Below, one piece after another: positions 50,413-60,119 of a stretch of DNA of 64,000 bases (position 1 is its first letter; the number at the start of each line of letters is the position of its first letter). Under the pieces are notes generated by a model. It searched no databases. It saw only the letters and a list, made by a program, of their open reading frames with translations, and had not been told where the DNA came from. The stretch covers positions 188,014-252,013 of the forward strand of contig NZ_KB900626.1 in the NCBI RefSeq assembly GCF_000379125.1. Reading direction: 5' to 3'. The stretch comes from Methylosinus sp. LW4. Its GTDB lineage: Bacteria > Pseudomonadota > Alphaproteobacteria > Rhizobiales > Beijerinckiaceae. Position numbers and translations under genes: made by a program.

Positions 50413-51555
50413 TCAAATCTTCCAACGCAGCGCCATGCCGGCCTGCCAGTTCTTGGAGAGCTGCGGACCGTTGAGGCTCTGATAGACCGGGATGCCGCCC
50501 TCCAGCGCGATGGTGAGCGCGTCCTGGCCGATGAGGGCGCCGGCGATCGTCGCGCCGCCCCACAGCTCCACGCGCTGGCCGCCGTAGAAATTGGGATTGG
50601 CCGCCTGCGCCTTGCCGCGGATCATCGGATCGAGGCCGCGAATCTCGCCCTGCGTCGTGGCGTTGACGCGGAAAGTGGTGGTGAGGCCCTTTATCCAGCT
50701 ATAGCCGGCCCAGCCGTTGAATTCGTGCAGATCGCCATAGAGATAGCCTTCCGGGTTGGCGGCCAGCGGAAAGCGGCCGCGATAGGAGAGGCCCCAGGAC
50801 CATTTGTCGATATGGCCGGCGTAGACGATTCCGGGCAGCACGTCGAACGTGCCGCTTCCCGGCTGCAGCGCATAGAAGGCGCGGCTGGTGGCGTAGCTGC
50901 CGTCCGGCAGCAGCAGGCGGAATGTGTTGTGATCGCTTCCTGTCGGGAAGCTCATGCCGAGATTGAGCTGAATGCGATGAATCGGGTCCTCATAGACGCG
51001 ATAAATCGTCGAGGCGGTGAAATCGGTGAGGCCGTCGGTTCCCGTATGGCTGATCCCGAGCCTGTTGAGACTCGTCGGCCCTTGAAAGGCCAGCATGTCG
51101 AGATTGCGCTCGATCATGCCGCCGGTGACGACGACGGATAGATAATTGGTGATTCCATAGGCGAGCGCCAGCGTTTGCGAGGCGACGGAGACATTCTGCG
51201 GCACCAGCCGGAGCTTCAATGTGGGATGGCCGAACCAGGGCGTCGTCGCGACGACTTCCTCCGAAGAAACCTGCCGCGTTCCCTTCAGCGTATGCGAGAG
51301 ATTGGCGAATTGCGGAATGATGGAGACGACGAGCTTGCCGGCGGCCGGCATATCGGCGCCGAAAACGCCGAGCGGCGCCGGCGGCAGGGGCGCAGGGGCG
51401 GCGACATCGGGCGCCGGCGCGGCGACGAGCTTTGCGGGCGCGTCCGCGCCAGCGGCCTCGCCGACGCAGACGCCGAGCAGGGCGGCGGCGATGGCCAAAG
51501 TCTTCGCGCTCACGAAGATCGGGCGCGGCGGAGCGCTTCGTTTCATTCTCATCAT
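50413..51555 (-). CDS. Exported beta-barrel outer-membrane protein
   Basis: A 380-residue protein with a signal peptide (cut near AAGA, residue 37) and an Ala/Pro-rich spacer. About 250 residues of alternating amphipathic strands follow (KLVVSIIPQFANLSHTL, TLALAYGITNYLSVVVTGGMIE, RIQLNLGMSFPTGS, NWQAGMALRWKI at the end). The pattern resembles the transporter-like MetA/phenol-degradation barrel family (PF13557), but this is by eye. Function is unknown. Confidence 0.72.
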   Translation of the reverse strand: MMRMKRSAPPRPIFVSAKTLAIAAALLGVCVGEAAGADAPAKLVAAPAPDVAAPAPLPPAPLGVFGADMPAAGKLVVSIIPQFANLSHTLKGTRQVSSEEVVATTPWFGHPTLKLRLVPQNVSVASQTLALAYGITNYLSVVVTGGMIERNLDMLAFQGPTSLNRLGISHTGTDGLTDFTASTIYRVYEDPIHRIQLNLGMSFPTGSDHNTFRLLLPDGSYATSRAFYALQPGSGTFDVLPGIVYAGHIDKWSWGLSYRGRFPLAANPEGYLYGDLHEFNGWAGYSWIKGLTTTFRVNATTQGEIRGLDPMIRGKAQAANPNFYGGQRVELWGGATIAGALIGQDALTIALEGGIPVYQSLNGPQLSKNWQAGMALRWKI

Positions 51556-51875
51556 TTTTATGTCTGCCCCTCGTCGGCGCCGCGCTCCGTCGGGGCGCGA
51601 CGGACAAAAAAGCCGCCGTCCAACGATCGCGCTTTGGGCGCGACTCGATCGGAACAGCGGCGTTGCTGATTTTGGCCCTTCTTTGGGCCGCGCCGAGGCT
51701 CACGCCATGGCGCGAGATTATACGCAATTTGGGCGCCAGACCAGCGCCGCCAGCCACGTCTCGACAATTCAGCGATTTATGAGAAGCGGCCTATCGGCGG
51801 AGCGGAAAACGCGCCCGCAAATTGTGCGGCGGGCGCCGAATTGCTGTGCGTTTCTCGACGTTTCGGCGTCGGCGT
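51556..51875. other. Intergenic region, no gene seen
   Basis: This 320-base gap lies between the ackA end and the beta-barrel protein start, both minus strand. It has several GC-rich dyads (for example CCGTCGGGGCGCGACGG near 51588) and a T-run on the minus strand at 51604-51609, but no stem good enough to call a terminator. It should contain the promoter of the barrel gene. Confidence 0.45.
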
Positions 51876-53060
51876 TCAACCGAGGAGCAGCGCGCGCGCG
51901 GCCTCGGCGATCACCGCCTCCTCATTGGTGGGAAGCACGAGCGTCTCGATGCGGCTCGTCGGCGCGCTGATGATTTGCGCATTCGTCGCATTCGCTTCAT
52001 CGTCCAGAGCGAGGCCGAGAAAGCCGAGATAAGCGCAGATGCGCGCGCGCATGGACGGCGAATTCTCGCCGACGCCGGCCGTGAAGACGAGGCGGTCGAG
52101 CCCGTTCAGTGCGCTCGCCAGCGAGCCGATCTCGCGCGCGGCGCGATAGGCGAAGAGCGCCATCGCCTCCTCCGCCGCGGGAGAGCAGCTCGCCTCGAGC
52201 GCGCGCAGATCGTCGCTGATCGCGGAGACGCCGAGCAGGCCGGATCGCTCATAGAGCAGCGCATGGACTTGCTCGGGCGAAAAGCCTTCCTGCATCACGA
52301 GATGCAGCAGCAGGCCGGGGTCGATGGCGCCGCTGCGCGTGCCCATCATCAGCCCGTCGAGCGCCGTGAAGCCCATTGTGGTGGCGACGCTCTCGAGATC
52401 GCGCATGGCGCAGAGGCTGGCGCCATGGCCGAGATGCGCGACGATCGAGCGCCCCTCTGCGCGTTCGAGGCGGCGCAGCTCTTGCGCGATGAACTGATAG
52501 GAGAGGCCGTGAAAGCCATAGCGCAGCACGCCGCGCTCGGCGAAGTCGCGCGGCAGCGGAAACAGCTGCGCGAGACGCGGCTGCGTGCGGTGAAAGGCGG
52601 TGTCGAAACAGGCGATCTGCGGCAGCTCCGGCGCGCTGTCGAGCAGGCTGCGGATCGGCGCGAGATTATGCGGCTGATGGCTCGGCGCGAGCGGCGAGAG
52701 CGCCTCCAGCCGTTGCAATATTTCGGGCGTGACCCGCACGGGACGGTCGAATTCCGCGCCGCCATGTACCACCCTATGCCCCACGGCGGCGAGGGGAAGC
52801 TCCGCCAGACGCTCGCCGATCGCCGCGATGAGCCAGCGCGCCGCGCCCTCGTGGTCGATGTCCGGCGCGGGGCCGGGGCCGGCGGCGAGCGCCGCCGCGA
52901 CCTCGCCTTTGACGGAAAAGCGGGCGGGCTGGTCTTGCTCCTTTATGGCGGTGACGCCGCCGCGGCAAAGAGGCGCGAGCGTCGCCGCGTCATAGAGCGC
53001 GAATTTGAGGCTCGACGAGCCGGCGTTGAGCGCCAATAGGACCGCAGAAGCGCCGCTCAC
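51876..53060 (-). CDS. ackA: Acetate kinase
   Basis: A 394-residue ASKHA-fold kinase interconverting acetyl phosphate and acetate with ATP. NAGSSSLKFAL begins near residue 12 (first family signature). The second signature GHRVVHGGAEF is near 115, followed by FDTAFH near 170 and the C-terminal LVLPTNEEAVIA segment. The start is GTG 53060, overlapping the pta stop (GTGA), with GGAGG five bases upstream. Confidence 0.95.
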   Translation of the reverse strand: MSGASAVLLALNAGSSSLKFALYDAATLAPLCRGGVTAIKEQDQPARFSVKGEVAAALAAGPGPAPDIDHEGAARWLIAAIGERLAELPLAAVGHRVVHGGAEFDRPVRVTPEILQRLEALSPLAPSHQPHNLAPIRSLLDSAPELPQIACFDTAFHRTQPRLAQLFPLPRDFAERGVLRYGFHGLSYQFIAQELRRLERAEGRSIVAHLGHGASLCAMRDLESVATTMGFTALDGLMMGTRSGAIDPGLLLHLVMQEGFSPEQVHALLYERSGLLGVSAISDDLRALEASCSPAAEEAMALFAYRAAREIGSLASALNGLDRLVFTAGVGENSPSMRARICAYLGFLGLALDDEANATNAQIISAPTSRIETLVLPTNEEAVIAEAARALLLG

Positions 53061-54013
53061 GCAGCCTCCACCACGCGATGGGCGAAGAGCTGCGCCAGCG
53101 CGCAGGAGACGATGCGGGCGCGCACGCCATCGGCGCGGCTCGTCAGCACGATCGGCGCGCGCGCGCCGAGCACGATGCCGGCGTCCTCGGCGTCGGCGAG
53201 ATAGACGAGCTGCTTGGCGAGAATATTGCCGGCCTCGAGATCGGGCGCGAGCAGAATATCGGCGTCGCCGGCGACATTGGAGACAATGCCTTTCGCCTTC
53301 GCCGCCTCGGGCGAGATGGCGTTGTCGAAGGCGAGCGGACCATCGACGTCGGCGCCTCTGATCTGGCCGCGATCGGCCATTTTGCAGAGCGCCGCCGCCT
53401 CTATCGTCGAGGGGATTTTGGCGTCCACCGTCTCCACGGCGGACAGGACGGCGAGCTTGGGCCGCTCTATGCCGAGCGCATGCGCGAGATCGATGGCGTT
53501 TTGGGCGATGTCGCGCTTCTCTGCGAGCGTGGGGGCGATGTTGATCGCGGCGTCGGTGACGAGCAGCGGCTTGCAGTAATTGGGCACGTCGAGAACGAAG
53601 ACATGGCTGACGCGACGCTCTGTGCGCAGCCCCGTTCCCTCGCGCACCACGGCGCCCATCACCTCGTCGGTGTGGAGCGAGCCTTTCATCAGCGCTTCGA
53701 GCTCGCCGCGCCGCACCAGCTCGACAGCGGCGTCGGCGGCGGCGTGGCTATGCGGCGCGTCGACGATCTCGACGCCCTCGAGCGAGAGGGCGGCCGCCGC
53801 GGCTGCGGCCGCGATCTTGGCGCTCGGCCCGACCAGAACGGGCGTGATGAGGCCCTGGTCGCGCGCGGCGAGCGCGCCTTGCACGGAAACCGCGTCGCAA
53901 GGATGCACCACGCCGATGCGAATGGGCCGCATCGCACGGCAGCGCTCTAGCAAGGTCTCGAAATACAAGCCGCAAGGCGAGCCGGAGGCCGCGACATCGC
54001 GCCGGAAAAGCAT
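53057..54013 (-). CDS. pta: Phosphate acetyltransferase (PTA/PTB family)
   Basis: A 318-residue short-form acyltransferase interconverting acetyl-CoA and acetyl phosphate; it lacks the N-terminal regulatory domains of E. coli Pta. LMKGSLHTDEVMGAVV, GLRTERRVSHVFVLDVP and VSNVAGDADILLAPDLEAGNILAKQL are typical of the catalytic domain. A perfect AAGGAGG precedes ATG 54013. It forms an operon with ackA. Phosphotransbutyrylase activity is a lesser alternative. Confidence 0.9.
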   Translation of the reverse strand: MLFRRDVAASGSPCGLYFETLLERCRAMRPIRIGVVHPCDAVSVQGALAARDQGLITPVLVGPSAKIAAAAAAAALSLEGVEIVDAPHSHAAADAAVELVRRGELEALMKGSLHTDEVMGAVVREGTGLRTERRVSHVFVLDVPNYCKPLLVTDAAINIAPTLAEKRDIAQNAIDLAHALGIERPKLAVLSAVETVDAKIPSTIEAAALCKMADRGQIRGADVDGPLAFDNAISPEAAKAKGIVSNVAGDADILLAPDLEAGNILAKQLVYLADAEDAGIVLGARAPIVLTSRADGVRARIVSCALAQLFAHRVVEAA

Positions 54014-54046
54014 CGGACCTCCTTGCGACCTTCCCCGCTCCCGCGA

Positions 54047-54490
54047 TCAGTCGGCGGGCGCGGCTCCGGCCTCGCTCTCGGCGCGCAGCGCCGCCGTCTC
54101 CGCCCGAACGCAGGTGTCGCTCACCCGCTTCTCGGTCGGCTGCAGGCCGATCCAGGCGCCGATCCGCTCGGGATCGAAGCCCGCCTCGCAGCGGCCGCCG
54201 ACCTTGATGAGCGGCCTGCGGATCAATATCGGATCGATGATCATCATGACCAGCGCCGCTTGCGGCGTGATGGTCTCGATGTCGATCTCGCCGGATTTGA
54301 CCCGCGGCGCCGCGAGATTGAACCATTCGCGCACCGGCGTCTCGCCGAAATAAGGCCGCAGGCTGGAGACGCTCCAAGGCTCGGCGAGCAGATTGCGCAC
54401 CTGCAGCGCATGGCCGGAGGAGAGCAGCAGAGCCTTTTGACGCGCATTTCCGGCGCAGCCGGGTTTCTCGTAGAAGATCACGTCGGCCAT
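54047..54490 (-). CDS. ArsC/Spx-like nitrogenase-associated protein
   Basis: A 147-residue thioredoxin-fold protein of the ArsC/Spx superfamily, with the single active-site-like Cys12 in YEKPGCAGNARQK. The segments WFNLAAPRVKSGEIDIETI and IDPILIRRPLIKVGGRCEAGFD match the nitrogenase-associated subfamily (TIGR01616-like) better than true arsenate reductases. Its role is not known. No nif genes are in the window. It lies just upstream of pta on the same strand. Confidence 0.8.
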   Translation of the reverse strand: MADVIFYEKPGCAGNARQKALLLSSGHALQVRNLLAEPWSVSSLRPYFGETPVREWFNLAAPRVKSGEIDIETITPQAALVMMIIDPILIRRPLIKVGGRCEAGFDPERIGAWIGLQPTEKRVSDTCVRAETAALRAESEAGAAPAD

Positions 54491-54703
54491 ACGCCACCTC
54501 GAAGAGCGACTACCGAAGAAGGAGCTTTGTCTCTTTTATAGCGCATTTTTGTGCGCTGCGGAACGCTTCTGATTCGGCGGGAGCAGAATTTTAACGATTC
54601 AGAAACCAAGCGGGCGTGACGCGCCGATGACGGCGCGTCGTTTCATAGGCGCGCCGGGGAGGGCGCGCGTCTTTTGATAGAGAGGGAAGTGAGAAGGCCG
54701 CGT

Positions 54704-55480
54704 CTATTCGGTCGCGCCGAATTTATGCAAATGCGCGCCATGCGTGGAGAGCCAGCCCTCGGCGCGGTCCGTCTCCGCGCAGAGGCGCCGGGTGAGCGCC
54801 CAGAAGCGATCCGAATGATCGAGATATTCGAGATGCGCGACCTCATGCGCGGCGAGATAGTCGAGCACGAAAGACGGGGCCAAGATCAGCCGCCAGGAGA
54901 AGTTCAGCGAGCCCGACGCCGAGCAGGAGCCCCAGCGGCTCACCGTGTCGCGCAATCCGACGCTGCGCGCCGGCAGGCCGAGCGCGCGCGTATGGCGCTC
55001 CACCGCCGCCTCGAGATCGTGGCGCGCCTCGCGTTTCAGAAAATCGACGATGCGGCGATGCACATGCTCCTCGCGGCCGGCGACGCAGAGATCGAAACCG
55101 TCGCAGAGCGCCGTGTCGAGAGCAAAGCGCGTCTCCGTCCATACGGTTCCGCGCGCGGCGGGGCGGTGCGCGATGCGGTGGTCGACGCCGCGCAGCGGCA
55201 CGACGGCGCCGTCGCGAAAGGGAATCGTGTCCGGCAGACGATTGAGCCGCGCGGCGATCCAGGCGGCGTGACGCTCGGTGAACTCGCGCGCCTCACGCAA
55301 GGAGGCGCGCGCGGGCATTGTGAGCACGGCGTCGCGCGCAGCAAAGCGCACGCGCAGCGTAAAGCGCCGCGCGCTGCGCAGACGGCGCAGCGAGACGGTG
55401 AGCGTCTCGCCCGCATGTGTGAGTGTCAGGGCCGTGGAGCCCGCGGTTTTCGCGAGGCCGTCGCGTCGGAGACGAAGCAT
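54704..55480 (-). CDS. YgjP-type (DUF45) zinc metallopeptidase
   Basis: A 258-residue cytoplasmic protein with the gluzincin motif HEVAHLEYLDH: His212, Glu213, His216 and a downstream His222. The preceding SRWGSCSASGSLNFSWRL is the conserved YgjP/SprT-like segment. Members are found widely but their substrates are unknown. It is separated from the upstream SCO1 gene by a probable bidirectional terminator. Confidence 0.88.
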   Translation of the reverse strand: MLRLRRDGLAKTAGSTALTLTHAGETLTVSLRRLRSARRFTLRVRFAARDAVLTMPARASLREAREFTERHAAWIAARLNRLPDTIPFRDGAVVPLRGVDHRIAHRPAARGTVWTETRFALDTALCDGFDLCVAGREEHVHRRIVDFLKREARHDLEAAVERHTRALGLPARSVGLRDTVSRWGSCSASGSLNFSWRLILAPSFVLDYLAAHEVAHLEYLDHSDRFWALTRRLCAETDRAEGWLSTHGAHLHKFGATE

Positions 55481-55535
55481 GATTCGATGCTAACGCAAAC
55501 TCGCGCCGAGTCGCGACAGGGAAGTTCGCGACCTA

Positions 55536-55567
55536 CGCAAAAAAATCTCGGCTGTGTCGTTTTTGCG
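55536..55567. terminator. Possible bidirectional terminator
   Basis: CGCAAAAA (55536-55543) and TTTTTGCG (55560-55567) form an A/T-rich stem around a 16-base loop downstream of the SCO1 gene and upstream of the YgjP gene, with T-tracts in both directions. The stem is weak in GC, so the call is tentative. Confidence 0.4.
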
Positions 55568-55598
55568 TCTCTGTGTCTTCGCGTCTTCGCGTCGCGCG

Positions 55599-56225
55599 TC
55601 ACATATAGCGCTCGAGATCGCGCGCGGCGTCGGCGGGCTTGCGTCCCACATTGAAGGAGCTGACGAAACGTCCGTTCTTGTCCATCAGATAGACGACGGT
55701 CGTGTGGTCGACCGCATAGTCCTCGCCGCTCTCCGCCGCCTTCTTCGAATAGATGCGATATTCCTTCAGCATCGGATCGAGCTGCGCGCGCTCGCCGGAG
55801 ACGCCGACGATGCGCGGATCGAAATTGGAGAGATAGTCCTTGAGCACGGCGGGCGTGTCGCGCTCGGGATCGACGGTGACGAACAGAGCGCCGGCGTTGG
55901 CCTTCGGCCCCAGCGCGCGCAGCACCTCGGAAATCTCGAACAGAGTCGTGTGGCAGATGTCCGGGCAATGCGTGTAGCCGAAGAAGACCAGGAAGGGTCG
56001 GCCGAGAAAGTCTTTCTCGGTGACAGTCTGGCCGTTGTGCGCGACGAGCTGGAACGGCCCGCCGATGGCGGAGGCGGGCGGCGGCGGCGGCTTGAGGCTG
56101 GTGAACGCCACCAATGCGGCGAAGGCGGCGAGAAAGACGCCGCCGATGGCGAAGAGAGGCAGCTTGGGAAGGTCGCGGCCCTTGGCGCGACCCTTTTGCG
56201 AACTCTTGGCGTAGCTCTTGGACAT
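55599..56225 (-). CDS. SCO1/SenC/PrrC copper chaperone
   Basis: A 208-residue protein with one N-terminal membrane anchor (FAIGGVFLAAFAALVAF) and a thioredoxin-like periplasmic domain. The copper ligands are Cys87 and Cys91 in CPDIC, and His174 in VDHTTVV. Such proteins load the CuA site of cytochrome c oxidase. ATG 56225 gives a normal length; the frame is open to 56405. The 3' end holds a degenerate CTTCGCGTCTTCGCGTC run. Confidence 0.92.
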   Translation of the reverse strand: MSKSYAKSSQKGRAKGRDLPKLPLFAIGGVFLAAFAALVAFTSLKPPPPPASAIGGPFQLVAHNGQTVTEKDFLGRPFLVFFGYTHCPDICHTTLFEISEVLRALGPKANAGALFVTVDPERDTPAVLKDYLSNFDPRIVGVSGERAQLDPMLKEYRIYSKKAAESGEDYAVDHTTVVYLMDKNGRFVSSFNVGRKPADAARDLERYM

Positions 56226-56562
56226 GCGTTTCTTCCTGAAGATATGGCGTCGTTTGCTCGTTCGCGCCGCGGCCGAGGCGATCGCGGCGTCGATCATCGG
56301 CGGCTCGAAAGAGCGGCCCCGCCGGGCGGCGGCGATCTCGAATGTGTGGCGGCTCGACGCTCCTCTCTGTGCGCGGAACTTAGCCTGCGGAGGGACGTTC
56401 GCCAAGCGTCACAGGAGAGCGTCACGGCAAGGCGTCGCATTGGAGCGAGGCCGTCGCCGCGGCGCCGCGTCGCAGCACGCGACAGGAAAACGCCCGCGCC
56501 GACGACGGCCGGATATATAATGGCGGCCCAATGATTCTCCCAATGAGCGCAGGCGCGAGAAC
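56226..56562. other. Divergent intergenic region
   Basis: This 337-base gap lies between the SCO1 gene and the HerA-like gene and should hold both promoters. A perfect TATAAT at 56516-56521 lies 41 bases before the HerA-like start, but I see no matching -35. No coding frame is convincing. Confidence 0.45.
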
Positions 56563-58110
56563 ATGAGCGACGATCCGAACGCCAGCCCCGGAAAAATCCT
56601 CGTCGGCGCGAGCGCCGACGGCGTTTATAGTTACCTCACCCTTTCCGTCGGCAATCGCCACGGCCTCATCGCCGGCGCGACCGGCGGGGGCAAGACGGTG
56701 ACGCTGCAAAAGCTCGCCGAAGGCTTCTCCAATGCGGGGACCGCCGTCTTTCTCGCCGATGTGAAAGGCGATCTCGCCGGCCTGTCGCAGGCGGGCGAGA
56801 TGCGCCAGGCCTTCGTCGATCGTTCGCTGGAGATCGGCCTCGCCTATGCCGTGGACCGTTTCCCCGTCGTCTTCTGGGACGTGTTCGGCGAGCAGGGGCA
56901 TCCGGTGCGCGCCACCATTTCCGAAATGGGGCCGCTGCTGCTCGCACGTCTGCTCGAGCTCAATGATGTTCAAGAGGGCGTGCTCAATGTGACGTTCCGC
57001 GTCGCCGACGAGCAGGGGCTCTTGCTGCTGGACCTCAAGGATCTGCGCGCCGCGCTCACCTATGTCGCCGACAATGCGGGCTCTTTGAAGACGAAATACG
57101 GCAATGTCGCGCCCGCGACCGTCGGCGCCATTCAGCGCCAGCTGCTGGTGCTGGAGACTCAAGGGGCCGAGAAATTCTTCGGCGAGCCGGCGCTCGATAT
57201 TTCCGATTTTCTGCGCGTCGATCGCGACGGCCGCGGCGTCATCAACATTCTCGCCGCCGACAAGCTGATGCGCTCGCCGCGGCTCTACGCCACATTCCTG
57301 CTATGGCTCTTGTCGGAGCTGTTCGAGCAGCTGCCGGAGGTCGGCGATCTCGCGCAGCCCAAGCTCGTCTTCTTCTTCGACGAGGCGCATCTTCTCTTCG
57401 ACGATGCGCCCAAGGCGCTGCTGACGGCGATCGAGCAAGTGGTGCGGCTCATCCGCTCCAAGGGCGTCGGCGTTTATTTCGTCACGCAAAATCCGCTGGA
57501 CGTGCCGGACAGCGTGCTCGGCCAGCTCGGCAATCGCGTGCAGCATGCGCTGCGCGCCTTCACCCCGCGCGACCAGAAAGCCGTGCGTGCGGCGGCGGAG
57601 ACTTTCCGGCAAAATCCCGCCTTCGACACGGCGGAGGCGATCATGCAGCTCTCCGTCGGCGAGGCGCTCGTCTCCATGCTCGACGCCAAGGGCAAGCCGG
57701 AGATCGTCGATCGCGTGCTGATCGCGCCGCCCGCCTCGCGCGTCGGGCCGATCACCGCCGAGGAGCGCGCCGCCGTGCTGGCGGAGAGCGCGCTGCGCGG
57801 CAAATATGACACGCCGATCGATCGCGAATCCGCCTTCGAAATATTGCAGAAACGCGCCGAGGGCCATTTGAGCGGCGCCGGCGCTGGCCCTGCTCGGCCG
57901 GAGGAGCCGACGACGCAGGCGAGCGCCGGCGGCGGCCTCATCGGCACGCTCGGCGGCGTGGTCGGCGGATTGTTCAAGCGCGAGAATCCCAAGCGCATGT
58001 CCACCGGCGAGCTCGCCGTGCGCTCGGCCGTGCAATCGGCGGCGCGCTCCATCGGCACGCAGATCGCGAAGGAAGTGCTGCGCGGCGTGCTGGGCGGGAT
58101 ATCGCGCTGA
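56563..58110 (+). CDS. HerA-like/DUF853 P-loop ATPase
   Basis: A 515-residue protein of the YjgR/DUF853 group, related to HerA-FtsK helicases. Walker [10 protein letters not shown] is at residues 38-46, Walker [10 protein letters not shown] near 267-275, and [32 protein letters not shown] provides the arginine-finger region. A Gly/Ala-rich linker follows before a basic tail. The cellular role is unknown; no NurA-type nuclease is adjacent, so it is unlikely to be part of a HerA-NurA defence pair. Confidence 0.9.
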   Translation: MSDDPNASPGKILVGASADGVYSYLTLSVGNRHGLIAGATGGGKTVTLQKLAEGFSNAGTAVFLADVKGDLAGLSQAGEMRQAFVDRSLEIGLAYAVDRFPVVFWDVFGEQGHPVRATISEMGPLLLARLLELNDVQEGVLNVTFRVADEQGLLLLDLKDLRAALTYVADNAGSLKTKYGNVAPATVGAIQRQLLVLETQGAEKFFGEPALDISDFLRVDRDGRGVINILAADKLMRSPRLYATFLLWLLSELFEQLPEVGDLAQPKLVFFFDEAHLLFDDAPKALLTAIEQVVRLIRSKGVGVYFVTQNPLDVPDSVLGQLGNRVQHALRAFTPRDQKAVRAAAETFRQNPAFDTAEAIMQLSVGEALVSMLDAKGKPEIVDRVLIAPPASRVGPITAEERAAVLAESALRGKYDTPIDRESAFEILQKRAEGHLSGAGAGPARPEEPTTQASAGGGLIGTLGGVVGGLFKRENPKRMSTGELAVRSAVQSAARSIGTQIAKEVLRGVLGGISR

Positions 58111-58224
58111 CGGACGACGCTCTATGGCGCGATCGACCAGACCGGAAAATCCGCCTTCGCATCTTTCAGATCGATGGTCGGCACGCAATGCTCATTGAGT
58201 CGTCCATATATAGAGTCGCATATA

Positions 58225-59034
58225 ATGCTCCGCCCACAGGCCTGGTTGAGAAAGAAATGGCTGCGGCGCGCTTTGCGCGATTATCCGCTCTATGATCCGC
58301 CGCACAAGGTGGAGGAGCGGCTGCTCTCGCGGGAGCAGGCGGTCGAGAATTTCGACTATTTCATGCGCGTGCGCCATGAACGCGTCGCTTATTTTCGGGA
58401 GTGGCTGCGCCGCTATTTCTGCGTCTCCATCTGGCCGGACGAGAAAGGTGTCAGGGCGCTCAATCGCTGGGGCAATAAATTTGCGGGGCTGCTCGTGCTC
58501 GTGGGGCCGGACGGCTATCCGACGGGTTCATACTACACCTACGACCCGCCGTGGACGGGCGAGAACGCCGGCTACAATGTGATCTTCGACATGGGAATCA
58601 CAATCGGCGAATTCATCATCGGCAATTGCCCGAATCTGCATTGGGATTTCGATCCGATCTCGCCGGTGCTGCCGCGCAGGGCCGAGAAGCTGAAGCAGTC
58701 GGCAGGCATGGGTTTCCAGAGGCCGAGGCTGACTGGTTTCGACGATCCGGTTTCGGAAGGCGTGCCTCTGCATAACGCCTATGGGTTTGCGCGGCAAATG
58801 CTGAGCAATATGGTCACGGTCGAGGGTTATCGCAGATATAGCGGCCGTCCGCGTGGTATGCGGCGGATGACCCGCAACCAGCTTCTGAGCGGCTTCACGG
58901 CGACGCTACGCATCTACCCGTCCGGTGACCTGGGCGGCGAGATTGACGAGTTGCGGCGACATATGGAGCCACAAGAATATTTGAAATTCGTCGACCGGAT
59001 ATCGGTCGAAGAGGAAGACGACGACGATGAGTGA
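58225..59034 (+). CDS. Hypothetical protein with acidic tail
   Basis: A 269-residue soluble protein with a basic N-terminus (LRKKWLRRALRDYPLYDPP), an aromatic-rich middle (YYTYDPPWTGENAGYNVIFDMGITIGEFIIG, NLHWDFDPISPVLP) and a strongly acidic end (EEEDDDDE). It has no signal peptide. ATG 58225 sits in a TATAAT-containing leader; an upstream ATG 58174 is in frame. Its third-position GC is lower than that of neighbours, suggesting more recent arrival. I recognise no family. Confidence 0.7.
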   Translation: MLRPQAWLRKKWLRRALRDYPLYDPPHKVEERLLSREQAVENFDYFMRVRHERVAYFREWLRRYFCVSIWPDEKGVRALNRWGNKFAGLLVLVGPDGYPTGSYYTYDPPWTGENAGYNVIFDMGITIGEFIIGNCPNLHWDFDPISPVLPRRAEKLKQSAGMGFQRPRLTGFDDPVSEGVPLHNAYGFARQMLSNMVTVEGYRRYSGRPRGMRRMTRNQLLSGFTATLRIYPSGDLGGEIDELRRHMEPQEYLKFVDRISVEEEDDDDE

Positions 59035-59051
59035 CGATAACGCGGCGATAT

Positions 59052-59531
59052 TCACATAAGCCCTTGCGGCCGCTCTTCGCGCGGTTCCCGCCCGCGCATG
59101 GCGATCAGCCAATAGATCGTCCCCGTCAAAGCCCCGGCGAGAAAGAACAGCAGCGTGAAGCGTCCCTCGGCCGGGCTCGCCTCGACGAATCGGCCGCTCC
59201 CGCGCGCGGCGCGGAGTATCGTCGGCGCGGCGGCGGCGAGCAGGGCCGTCGCCCCGGCGTACCAGGTGTAGGCGCGCGCTCCGGCGATCTCGCCGACGAG
59301 CGCCACAATGGCGAGCGGCGCCGCGCAGGCGGCGATCCCCATGGCCCAGAGCAGATAGCCGAAGGCCGCCGCGACATCATCGGGCTCGGCCGAGAACAGC
59401 GCCGCAATGGCCAGGGACGAGCCCGCCTCGCGCGTCGTGGGATCGCTGAGCGCGGCGATGGGCAGGAAGATCATGCCCGCGCCGGCGGCGAGCACGAAGG
59501 CGAAAGAAACGACGAGAAGGCGACGCAGCAT
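59052..59531 (-). CDS. Small four-span membrane protein
   Basis: A 159-residue protein with about four hydrophobic spans (LLVVSFAFVLAAGAGMIFLPIAAL at the start; TLLFFLAGALTGTIYWLIAM near the end) and a basic C-terminus. No motif points to a function. It lies 15 bases downstream of the HNH gene on the same strand, so the two are likely cotranscribed. Confidence 0.72.
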   Translation of the reverse strand: MLRRLLVVSFAFVLAAGAGMIFLPIAALSDPTTREAGSSLAIAALFSAEPDDVAAAFGYLLWAMGIAACAAPLAIVALVGEIAGARAYTWYAGATALLAAAAPTILRAARGSGRFVEASPAEGRFTLLFFLAGALTGTIYWLIAMRGREPREERPQGLM

Positions 59532-59546
59532 GTGGCTCGATTGCGA

Positions 59547-60119
59547 TCAGGGCTCCAGCACCGAATCCCAATAGAGATAATCGAGCCAGCTCTCGTGGAG
59601 ATAATTGGGCGGGAACAGCCGCCCATTGCGGTGGAGATCGGCGACGCTCGGCTGAAAGGGCGGCTGCGCCGGCAGCATATGCGCCTCATGCGGCAGCCGG
59701 TCGGCCTTGCGCAGATTGCAGGCCGAGCAGGCGGCGACGACATTTTCCCAGGTGGTGGCGCCGCCCTTGGAGCGGGGGATTACGTGATCGAAGGTGAGAT
59801 CGTCCTGCTGTCCGCAATATTGGCAGGTGAAGCGGTCGCGAAGAAATACGTTGAAACGGGTGAAGGCGGGATGGCGGGCCGGCTTTACATAGGCTTTGAG
59901 CGAAACGACAGAGGGCAATCTTATTTCGAAACTCGGACTTTTGACCGTCTTGTCATATTCCGAGACGATGTTGACCCTGTCGAGGAAGACCGCCTTTATC
60001 GCGTCCTGCCACCCCCATAGGGACAGAGGATAGTAGCTCAGCGGCCGATAGTCGGCGTTGAGAACCAATGCAGGACAGGCCTGCGGCGAAACATTGGACT
60101 GGCGAAAGTGAACGGTCAC
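59547..60119 (-). CDS. HNH endonuclease
   Basis: A 190-residue protein with an HNH domain: CQYCG near residue 96 and CSACN near 135 are the zinc-knuckle cysteines, with DHVIPRSKGG between them carrying the catalytic His. The N-terminal part (PALVLNADYRPLSYYPLSLW) is the lead common to a widespread alphaproteobacterial chromosomal HNH family, thought to be cellular rather than mobile. I use GTG 60119; the frame is open upstream but without homology. Confidence 0.85.
   Translation of the reverse strand: MTVHFRQSNVSPQACPALVLNADYRPLSYYPLSLWGWQDAIKAVFLDRVNIVSEYDKTVKSPSFEIRLPSVVSLKAYVKPARHPAFTRFNVFLRDRFTCQYCGQQDDLTFDHVIPRSKGGATTWENVVAACSACNLRKADRLPHEAHMLPAQPPFQPSVADLHRNGRLFPPNYLHESWLDYLYWDSVLEP

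Noticed and set aside
56563..59034. Possible HerA-based defence system
   Set aside because: The ATPase is of the DUF853 housekeeping-like group, and neither a NurA nor another nuclease is adjacent; the neighbour has no nuclease motif.
59547..60119. HNH gene as a mobile intron or homing element
   Set aside because: It belongs to a widespread chromosomal HNH family, and no intron, inverted repeats or interrupted gene surrounds it.
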